64,000 nucleotides of DNA from NCBI GenBank assembly GCA_034004605.1, contig JAVEWJ010000002.1:62001-126000 (forward strand), given 5' to 3'. Positions within the stretch are counted from its first letter, which is position 1. Every line of letters starts with the position of its first letter. The notes under the pieces are model-generated. The model saw nothing but the letters and a program-made list of their open reading frames with translations. It was not told the origin of the DNA and did no database searches. The stretch comes from JAVEWJ01 sp034004605. Its GTDB lineage: Bacteria; Patescibacteriota; Gracilibacteria; UBA1369; LOWO2-01-FULL-3. Shown here one piece after another: positions 15,920 through 22,121 of the stretch. The position numbers and the translations under genes were made by a program.

Positions 15920-17983
15920 ATGCAACACAAAATATACACTAAATTCGCATTGTTTTTTTGTGTATTATTATTGTCGGCTTTTTCGGCCTTTGCTTCCACT
16001 TTTAATTTTGAAGTTAATGGTAGCAGTTCTATTGCAGGCCTTCCGGTTTTGTTAAGTACTAATTCAGGCAAAGCGGATTCTCAAATTGTTTTTGAAGTGG
16101 TTACCCCGGACTCTTTAGTTGTCAATATTCAATCAAAAACTGATGCCAGTGGTTTTGCAAAAGTAAAACTTTCCGAAGAATACACAACAAAGGCCGGAAA
16201 TTATCGTGTAAGAGCATATTTAAATGATTTTGATTTATCTTCTAACGTTTCCACATTTGAAATACTAGCTTCAGACTTGGATTTTGAAAAATCTTTTTCA
16301 ACACCCGAAGACGGAGTTTTTGAAAGTTTTAAAACTGCAAAAGTTAGTATTTTCTTAAGAGATGAGTTTGATAATCCCATAATTCAACGGCTTATTAAGG
16401 TTGTTCCAGACCAAACTGACTTAGTATACGAAGATAAAGCTTTTTTTTCAGATTCCGAAGGAAAAGTGGATTTTCTTTTAAGTTCAAATAAAACAAAAAA
16501 ATATAATTTAAATTTTTTTGATGTAAGTCTTGGCGCATTTTTACCTTTAAAAACAGAAATTTCTTTTATTAACGGAGATGAGGTTTCTTCCAGTTTTATG
16601 GGAAATTCTTCGGGACCAGTTTCCATACTTAAATTTGAAAATTTGCCTGATGAAATCGGAAAACTTGAATATTTATCTCTTACCGTTTCAGCTTATGATA
16701 GTATGGATCAGTTGGTAAATTCTTATAAAGGGAAAATTCGGTTTAGTGTTGTTGGTGATAATTCCGACAAAGTAATATTGCCTGCAGATTATGCATTTGT
16801 GACAGCAGATCAAGGATCTCATACCTTTACGCTTGCTTTACTTTTTAAAGAGGCCGGTACTTATAAACTTCAGGTAAGTGATATTTCTGATACGAATATT
16901 AAAGGTGAATTCGATTTTGTTGTGAAAGATAGTGGGTTAAGTTTACTTTCAGATGATTCGACTATTATTTTGGAAAGTCCCCTTGCCGGTACTTACAACT
17001 CAAATATTGCTACAATTAGCGGAACTGCTCAGCCAGGCGCGAAATTAAAAATTTTTGATAACGAAATACTTTTAACCAGTCTAATTGCAGATTTTGAAGG
17101 TAAATTTTCTTATACAACAAACCCCCTTGTGAATGGTTCTCATTTGGTTTACGTAAGTCATTTTGATAATAATGATTTGGAGGTAGATAGATCTCTTGAG
17201 GTCAGTTTTACTGTTGATACTGAGGCGCCTGTTGTTCTTGAAGAAAGCTTTGAACCTTCAGGAAGCATTTCCGGGGGAAGTGATTTTGTCTATCGAATCA
17301 GGGTAGATAAACCCTTATCTAAGGCTCAAGTTTTTTTCAATGATAATATCTATGATATGGAGTCACAGGGTGATAATACTTATTCAATAATTTTAACGGC
17401 TCCAAATGATTCTGGGACTTATTCAATAGGAATTGAGCTTTTAGATTCTTTAAACAATGAATTAAACATTCAAAATAAAGCTGAAATTTTAGTTGAATCC
17501 CCTTCCACCACAATGAAAACCGTGTCAAATTTAATAGCATCGGGGTTTGATCGAAGAATCGTTTTGACTTGGGATAATCCTGAAAATTTAAATGATGTTT
17601 CATTTTATAGAATATATTATGGCACCGCTCCCGAGACCTTGAATAATGCAGTTGATACTTTCACTTCTTCAAATACTTGGTATATACCGAATTTACAAAA
17701 TGGTCTTCCGTATTTTTTTCAAATAGAGGCTATCGGCGTGAACGGAGATAAGAGTCCATCTTTAAGTAATATAGCTTCCGCTTCTCCGGTTTTAAATTTG
17801 ATAGATGTTGAGTCTCCAGATGTATTACATGGAGTTGCCGGTAGTGATATTATTGCGGAACTTGATTCCGATGTTAGCAATACTGGCCCAGGGTTAAACG
17901 CCTTGATTGGTTCTTTTTTAATTTTACTTTCTCTTATACATTTTAGAAAAAAACTTTTTGATTTTGCATTTTCACGGGATTGA
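15920..17983 (+). CDS. Secreted multidomain surface protein with Ig-like and fibronectin-III-like domains
   Basis: A signal peptide (residues 1 to about 25, ending AFSAFASTF) is followed by beta-rich Ig-like modules. Identifiable pieces are an early domain with ASGFAKVKLSEEYTTKAGNYR, a bacterial Ig-like module with SPLAGTYNSNIATISGTAQ, and a fibronectin-III-like domain near residues 530-620 (LTWDNPENLNDVSFYRIYYG, LQNGLPYFFQIEAIG). The C-terminus has SNTGPGLNALIGSFLILLSL, then a basic RKK, which is a Thr-Gly-Pro motif, membrane helix and positive tail like a cell-surface sorting signal. It is expected to be anchored outside the cell. The substrate or ligand is unknown. Confidence 0.8.
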   Translation: MQHKIYTKFALFFCVLLLSAFSAFASTFNFEVNGSSSIAGLPVLLSTNSGKADSQIVFEVVTPDSLVVNIQSKTDASGFAKVKLSEEYTTKAGNYRVRAYLNDFDLSSNVSTFEILASDLDFEKSFSTPEDGVFESFKTAKVSIFLRDEFDNPIIQRLIKVVPDQTDLVYEDKAFFSDSEGKVDFLLSSNKTKKYNLNFFDVSLGAFLPLKTEISFINGDEVSSSFMGNSSGPVSILKFENLPDEIGKLEYLSLTVSAYDSMDQLVNSYKGKIRFSVVGDNSDKVILPADYAFVTADQGSHTFTLALLFKEAGTYKLQVSDISDTNIKGEFDFVVKDSGLSLLSDDSTIILESPLAGTYNSNIATISGTAQPGAKLKIFDNEILLTSLIADFEGKFSYTTNPLVNGSHLVYVSHFDNNDLEVDRSLEVSFTVDTEAPVVLEESFEPSGSISGGSDFVYRIRVDKPLSKAQVFFNDNIYDMESQGDNTYSIILTAPNDSGTYSIGIELLDSLNNELNIQNKAEILVESPSTTMKTVSNLIASGFDRRIVLTWDNPENLNDVSFYRIYYGTAPETLNNAVDTFTSSNTWYIPNLQNGLPYFFQIEAIGVNGDKSPSLSNIASASPVLNLIDVESPDVLHGVAGSDIIAELDSDVSNTGPGLNALIGSFLILLSLIHFRKKLFDFAFSRD

Positions 17984-17988
17984 TATTT

Positions 17989-18017
17989 TTGATTCTATTC
18001 TGTAATTTGGTTATGTT
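17989..18017 (+). promoter_or_regulatory. Possible promoter of the YggT gene
   Basis: TTGATT (17989-17994), 17 bases, TATGTT (18012-18017), 14 bases before the GTG start. The -10 is imperfect. Confidence 0.4.
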
Positions 18018-18031
18018 TTAATTATTTATTT

Positions 18032-18319
18032 GTGAATAATTTATTAATTTTTCTTATTAAGTTTATCGATATTTTGTCCATAATTTTAAATTTGTTTATT
18101 TTTGCAAGGATTTTAATGTCTTGGATGTCTATGGGAAGGGTTTTATCGCTTGGAAAAATAGGAGCTATTATTTTTGACGTAACGGAGCCCATTTTTAGGC
18201 TTTTTAGAAGGTTTCCTCTTAGAGTAGGAATGATTGATTTAACTCCGATGGTTGCTATTATCGCGATTGATTTCGTTTCACAGCTTTTAATTTCAATTCT
18301 TTCTACTTTTCTTGTTTAG
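18032..18319 (+). CDS. YggT family membrane protein
   Basis: The 95-residue protein has two hydrophobic helices and the family segments IFARILMSWM, between the helices TEPIFRLFRRFPLRVGMIDLTP, and a second helix MVAIIAIDFVSQLL. YggT/Ycf19 proteins are linked to membrane organisation and often lie near cell-wall and division genes; here the neighbours are murC and an FtsB-like gene. The start is GTG. The stop overlaps the convergent murC stop. Confidence 0.88.
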   Translation: MNNLLIFLIKFIDILSIILNLFIFARILMSWMSMGRVLSLGKIGAIIFDVTEPIFRLFRRFPLRVGMIDLTPMVAIIAIDFVSQLLISILSTFLV

Positions 18320-19596
18320 ATTAAATCGTAAATTTCATTAATATTTCCGGCTCCCATGGTGATTATGACATCCCATTTTGTATTGTTTTTTAAGTAATCA
18401 GCGACTTCGGGTATGGTTTTAATAAATTTCGAATTTCCTGTTTTTTTGTTGATTTCCAAATTTAGAATTTCACCTGAAATTGCTTTTTTATCCTCGTCAC
18501 TGTCTCTGGATTCATAAATTTCGGTTATTATTACTTGGTCGACATCCTCGAAGGACTTTGCGAATTCGTTTAAATAGGATTTAGTTCTGCTGTACTGGTG
18601 TGGTTGAAAAATACAAAGGATTTTTTTGTTGGGGTTTTGTTCTCTAATCGCTTTAAGTGTAAGAGTGATTTCCGTAGGATGATGTCCATAATCGTCGATA
18701 AATACAGGGCCTTTTAAATTAGTATCTTTTATTTCCATTCTTCTCCATGTGCCACTAAATTCTTTTATTGAACGGACTCTGGATTTTTCTTCAATATTTA
18801 AAATCTCAGCTACTTTTAACGCTAAAGATGCATTTTCAATATTAAATTTGCCCGGGACTTTCGGTGCAATATTTTTATTTTCCCAAGCGACTTTTTTAGC
18901 TTTTGAGTCTTTAATTAAATCATAAGTGTTTTTGTCCGCATTGTCGTAAACGATGAAACCGTTTTCAGGGACTTTTTCGGCCATTTTTTTGAACGATTCG
19001 TAGTAGTTTTCCTCGGTTTTGAAGTAGTCCAAATGGTCAGGTTCGATTTTGGTGAGCGCCAGTATTTGGGGTGTGTAATTTAAAAAAGCGTCCTTGTATT
19101 CACACCCTTCGATGATCATTATATTCGAGTTTCCTTTTCGAAAGTTTTTGTTTCCGAGTTCTTTCATCAAAGTTCCTATAATTATTGTTGGATCTAAGTC
19201 GTTTTCAAGAAGAATTTTGGCTATCATTGCTGTCGTTGTGCTTTTACCGTGAGTACCTGAAATCTGGATCAGTTTGAAGTTTTCGCTTAATTTCCCTAAA
19301 GCCTGTGCGTAGCTTAGAGTGGGAATTTTTAATTCTTTAGCTTTTTTTAATTCTGGGTGGTTTTCAGGAATAGCTGTTGTGTATATGAAAAAGTCGAAGT
19401 CCGGGCTAATATTTTCTTCTGTTTGTTTGTAGATTATTTTTATATTTTCTCCTTCCATTTCGGTGGTGAGATTTGTTTTTTTTAATTCAGAACCGAAAAC
19501 ACTTATTCCGTTTTCGTTTATAACACGAGCTAAAGCCGATATGCCTATTCCACCGATTCCGCAAAAGAAAATTTTTTTAGCCTTTAGTATTTCCAT
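18316..19596 (-). CDS. murC: UDP-N-acetylmuramate--L-alanine ligase
   Basis: The N-terminal Rossmann domain has FFCGIGGIGISALA (residues 10-23); the central Mur ligase ATP site is SGTHGKSTTTAM (GTHGKST at 114-120); the C-terminal domain has DDYGHHPTEI and IFQPHQYSRT, which are MurC-type. At 426 residues it is somewhat shorter than Escherichia coli MurC. The enzyme adds the first L-Ala of the peptidoglycan stem peptide in the cytoplasm. Mpl is a related alternative but the FQPHQYSRT form and size favour MurC. Confidence 0.93.
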   Translation of the reverse strand: MEILKAKKIFFCGIGGIGISALARVINENGISVFGSELKKTNLTTEMEGENIKIIYKQTEENISPDFDFFIYTTAIPENHPELKKAKELKIPTLSYAQALGKLSENFKLIQISGTHGKSTTTAMIAKILLENDLDPTIIIGTLMKELGNKNFRKGNSNIMIIEGCEYKDAFLNYTPQILALTKIEPDHLDYFKTEENYYESFKKMAEKVPENGFIVYDNADKNTYDLIKDSKAKKVAWENKNIAPKVPGKFNIENASLALKVAEILNIEEKSRVRSIKEFSGTWRRMEIKDTNLKGPVFIDDYGHHPTEITLTLKAIREQNPNKKILCIFQPHQYSRTKSYLNEFAKSFEDVDQVIITEIYESRDSDEDKKAISGEILNLEINKKTGNSKFIKTIPEVADYLKNNTKWDVIITMGAGNINEIYDLI

Positions 19597-19642
19597 TTTT
19601 TCTCAATTTGTTATTATTGTTTTAAGTCTAGCGCCTTATCTT

Positions 19643-20014
19643 ATGAAGTCAAATTTTAGCAAAATTGTAATTTTATTGGAAATCCTTTTGGTTGGTTATT
19701 TGATTTACGCTTTAACAAAAAATGTTTATCAGAATTATAAGGTGGATAAAATTATCGAGTCTTATCGTCTTGAGAATCAGAAAATCGAAGATTTGATACA
19801 AAACAAGACAGAAGAATATTTGTATGTAACTTCCGAGGAATATATTGATAAAATCGCCAAACAAAATTTGGGGTTTGTGAATCCCGGAGAGGAAATTATT
19901 GTACTTTCTTCCGATGTTTTAAGTGAAGGACTTTCAGATGATAAGTTTTTCTCCGGAAAAGATGTCAAAGAGTCCGTACCGATGCAATGGAAAAATGTTT
20001 TTTTTGATGATTGA
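19643..20014 (+). CDS. FtsB/DivIC-like septum formation initiator
   Basis: The ATG at 19643 is preferred over earlier in-frame codons because they lie inside murC and give no recognisable sequence. The 123-residue product has a short cytosolic tip, one membrane helix (IVILLEILLVGYLIYALT), a coiled coil (YRLENQKIEDLIQNKTEEY) and the end-piece YIDKIAKQNLGFVNPGEEIIVL, a typical DivIC/FtsB module where the Gly-containing ARNxLG(Y/F)V(K/N)PGE motif follows the coiled coil. It should act in the divisome at the septum. The gene is divergent from murC and just upstream of the tRNA pair. Confidence 0.8.
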   Translation: MKSNFSKIVILLEILLVGYLIYALTKNVYQNYKVDKIIESYRLENQKIEDLIQNKTEEYLYVTSEEYIDKIAKQNLGFVNPGEEIIVLSSDVLSEGLSDDKFFSGKDVKESVPMQWKNVFFDD

Positions 20015-20054
20015 CATTGGCAATATATCTGATTATATTTTGCATTGTAATTAT

Positions 20055-20130
<76 letters not shown>

Positions 20131-20138
20131 TTTTATTT

Positions 20139-20215
20139 AGCAGGGTAGCTCAGCTGGTTAGAGCACAGGATTCATAACCCTGAGGTCGGCGGTTCGAGCC
20201 CGCTCCCTGCTACCA
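20139..20215 (+). tRNA. tRNA-Met (CAT), elongator type
   Basis: A second cloverleaf starts 8 bases after the first. The acceptor stem AGCAGGG pairs fully with CCCTGCT, so it is not an initiator. The anticodon loop is TTCATAA. CCA is encoded. A lysidine-modified tRNA-Ile(CAT) is the alternative, as both read CAT in DNA. Confidence 0.85.
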
Positions 20216-20220
20216 TTTGA

Positions 20221-20301
20221 CTCGCCTTCGGCTCGCTCATATTCGGCTGATCAACGCTCGCTCATGGTCTTCGACCTCTGATTCACCAACTCGTATGAGC
20301 G
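20221..20301 (+). repeat. Competing inverted repeats downstream of the tRNA pair
   Basis: CGCTCATA (20234-20241) and CGCTCAT (20259-20265) can each pair with TATGAGCG (20294-20301). The local base composition is richer in G+C than the flanking native sequence and leads into the cassette that follows. No gene is visible here. Confidence 0.55.
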
Positions 20302-20355
20302 CAGGTTTTCCTCAAAGAAGTAAGGTGTTATTTTTATAATCTGTCGAAATTTTAT

Positions 20356-20402
20356 TTGACAAATTTTAATTTTAGTCTATTTTATTATCTTGCTTTCAAC
20401 AA
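20356..20402 (+). promoter_or_regulatory. Promoter and leader of the left cassette gene
   Basis: TTGACA (20356-20361) lies within the palindrome ATTTGACAAAT. TATTTT at a 16-base spacing or TATTAT at 21 bases are the candidate -10 boxes. The block CTTGCTTTCAACAAA follows at 20389. The same palindrome, spacing and CTTGCT block recur in inverted orientation before the right-hand cassette gene. Confidence 0.55.
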
Positions 20403-20436
20403 AGGCAAGTGATCTTCAACAACTCAGGGGGGCGTT

Positions 20437-21108
20437 ATGAGGAACTTGGTTCTGGTGTCTTTTTGCATCGGATTGTTTCTGCTTTTGGGGTGCACACCTC
20501 GAAGGTATGAAGTCAAGACGAAGACGAAGACAACGGCCACGACCGTTGTCGAGAAAACGTACGAATTGCTCGTCTCGTGGGACGAGCTTACTGTCTGCGA
20601 CACTGTCGTGGACAAGTCGGAACGGTTGGGATGCTACGATCGCCTTCTGGACAAGGTTCGGCTGGCGAAGATTGTTGACGAGAAGCGGTACTCCACCTAC
20701 GAGGGCATCGAGAAAGCCGTGCAGGACAAATACTGCGCGGTAAGCGTCGAACTTGGACGGGATTCTTCGGAATTCTGTCCGAAGGCGGCCCTCGGCGAGC
20801 CGGTGCCAATTGTAATGGATGTTTCCTTTTGCGAGTTTTGCTCTCGTGTGGAACATCTTGTGAGAGGGGTGGAACATCCGGAGCAGTATCCCCAAGGTTG
20901 GCAATTGAAAATCCCGAAAGGGAGGTTGGTTCTGCAACTACTCATCAATGGTGAGATGGTTGCTGAGATGGCTGAGCCTTTTTCTCACTATGTAATCGAG
21001 GTGGTCGAAGGACCGCTCGATGCTAGTGGGAAGAGATCCATCATTGTCGATTATCAAAGGGTCGGAGAGTACAATAAATGCTCTACCGATCCTACGAAGA
21101 TCGATTAG
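20437..21108 (+). CDS. Cys-rich lipoprotein of the foreign-looking cassette
   Basis: A lipoprotein signal peptide ends in LFLLLGC. The mature 200-odd residues carry many Cys (VCDTVV, GCYDRLL, YCAVS, EFCPKA, SFCEFCSR, KCSTD). The VCDTVVDKSERLGCYDRLLD stretch resembles the C-x(n)-RLxCYD motif common in periplasmic proteobacterial proteins such as VasI-type T6SS lipoproteins; this is only a local likeness. An AGGGGGG Shine-Dalgarno sequence lies four bases before the ATG, unlike most genes in the window. Base composition is about half G+C. A strong terminator follows. The function is unknown; the protein is probably surface-anchored. Confidence 0.85.
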   Translation: MRNLVLVSFCIGLFLLLGCTPRRYEVKTKTKTTATTVVEKTYELLVSWDELTVCDTVVDKSERLGCYDRLLDKVRLAKIVDEKRYSTYEGIEKAVQDKYCAVSVELGRDSSEFCPKAALGEPVPIVMDVSFCEFCSRVEHLVRGVEHPEQYPQGWQLKIPKGRLVLQLLINGEMVAEMAEPFSHYVIEVVEGPLDASGKRSIIVDYQRVGEYNKCSTDPTKID

Positions 21109-21111
21109 GTT

Positions 21112-21142
21112 GGGGCGGTCGCGAAAAGCGACCGCCCCTTTT
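21112..21142 (+). terminator. Terminator of the left cassette gene
   Basis: A perfect 11-bp stem (GGGGCGGTCGC / GCGACCGCCCC) with a GAAAA loop is followed by TTTT. This GC-rich form is unlike the AT-rich terminators elsewhere. Confidence 0.92.
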
Positions 21143-21165
21143 CATTTATTTAATTTTTCCAATTG

Positions 21166-21190
21166 AAAAGCGCCCCGTTCCGGGGCGCTT
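21166..21190 (-). terminator. Terminator of the right cassette gene
   Basis: A perfect 10-bp stem (AAGCGCCCCG / CGGGGCGCTT) with a three-base loop, followed on the minus strand by TTTT. It lies 14 bases past the stop at 21204. Confidence 0.9.
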
Positions 21191-21203
21191 GCACTTACGC
21201 CAC

Positions 21204-21929
21204 TCAAGGAATCAGAATTTCCTCTTGTGGTGGTTTGATGATTGGAGTGCTGCAGGTGCCTTCGGCCTTCTGCTCGTCTGAGCAGCTGCCGGCGACAAGC
21301 TGCGCCTCCTTCTTCTCTTCCTTCGGTTCTTTTTTTGCCTTCGATTTATGGGACGAAGACTTGCCCTTTGATGCCTTGCACTTTCCGTCGAGCAACTCCA
21401 GGATGACCTGGATGACTTCCTTGTCTTCCGTGCCGGTGATCAGAGTCGACTTGAGCGCGGGCTCAAGCCGAGGGATCACATACCTTAGTTGCTCAGTCGA
21501 TGCAATGTACAACACTTCCAACTTCGGGTCGGGAGCGTTGTACTCTGCACTAAAGACCATGAAGTCCATCAGCCACTCCTTTGGGAGCGACTGAGTGAGC
21601 TTCTCGATCTCCCCAGCGTTGCCGGAGACTGAATTCCACATCTTCAGCGCTGAGCTTTCGCTCAGCGCTTCGATGAGTTCGGCCCCCTGGCCCCCTCGGG
21701 CGAGACTATACATCTCGCCGAGCTTGTGCGGGGTATCGCTTTTGGCGATACCCTCGACGAGGGACTCCTTCTCCTTGTCGGAGATATCATCCCAGTCGTC
21801 GGTCATGATCTCGGAGGCTTCCTTGCCGACGAGATCGTTGATGTCAGCTGCCAAGGCCGTCGAAGCGGTGGCGGTGATGACGAGAATCAGACCGATCCCC
21901 ATCAGAAACCAGCGAATCTCCTCACACAT
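21204..21929 (-). CDS. Secreted helical protein of the foreign-looking cassette
   Basis: A signal peptide (to about residue 28, ATASTALAADI) is followed by an acidic helical region (ASEIMTDDWDDISDKEKESL) and a HEAT-like helical stretch, then a Lys/Ser-rich linker (SKGKSSSHKSKAKKEPKEEK) and a short tail with two Cys. I do not recognise a family. The ribosome-binding site AGAGGAAA lies five bases before the ATG. Base composition is about half G+C. It converges on the Cys-rich lipoprotein gene, with a separate terminator. The two gene products are probably exported together. Confidence 0.82.
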   Translation of the reverse strand: MCEEIRWFLMGIGLILVITATASTALAADINDLVGKEASEIMTDDWDDISDKEKESLVEGIAKSDTPHKLGEMYSLARGGQGAELIEALSESSALKMWNSVSGNAGEIEKLTQSLPKEWLMDFMVFSAEYNAPDPKLEVLYIASTEQLRYVIPRLEPALKSTLITGTEDKEVIQVILELLDGKCKASKGKSSSHKSKAKKEPKEEKKEAQLVAGSCSDEQKAEGTCSTPIIKPPQEEILIP

Positions 21930-22005
21930 CGAACTTTCCTCTTATCGTTTTCGGTTTGGAATTCCCAACCATTGGGTTTTCCTTCCCTTAGTTAAAGAAC
22001 CGTTT

Positions 22006-22053
22006 TGTTAAAGAGCAAGATGTTATTTTGACAATATTTATAAATTTGTCAAA
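22006..22053 (-). promoter_or_regulatory. Promoter, inverted repeat and boxA-like leader of the right cassette gene
   Basis: On the minus strand TTGACA (22052-22047) sits in an 8-bp inverted repeat, TTTGACAA / TTGTCAAA (22027-22053), with an 11-base centre. Downstream, TGCTCTTTAACA (22017-22006) equals the boxA of bacterial rRNA antitermination leaders, and GTTCTTTAAC follows at 22000-21991. The candidate -10 boxes are poor. Confidence 0.5.
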
Positions 22054-22121
22054 TGAATTATTTTTCTAATCAGTTTTTCACTACTTAAAAATAATTACAA
22101 AGATTTTTTGCTCGCAAAGTT

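Larger units (their letters stand above)
20350..22055. other. Compositionally distinct two-gene cassette
   Basis: The segment has its own promoters, Shine-Dalgarno sequences and terminators. One 60-base line inside (20581-20640) counts 33 G+C, far above the typical native line. No integrase, transposase or duplicated tRNA end is seen at its borders. It could be a horizontally acquired unit, or an assembly join. Confidence 0.6.

Noticed and set aside
20416..20948. Several overlapping frames on the other strand of the left cassette gene
   Set aside because: High G+C makes stop codons rare; these frames lack signal peptides, ribosome sites and sensible composition, while the plus-strand frame has all three.
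21163..22011. Plus-strand frames across the right cassette gene
   Set aside because: They are shadows; the minus-strand frame has the signal peptide, ribosome site and terminator.
22006..22017. boxA-like sequence as evidence of an rRNA operon
   Set aside because: No rRNA sequence is near; the motif is recorded only as a leader element of the cassette gene.
20139..22055. Integration of the cassette into the 3' end of tRNA-Met
   Set aside because: The tRNA 3' end is not repeated at the right border and no integrase gene is present.
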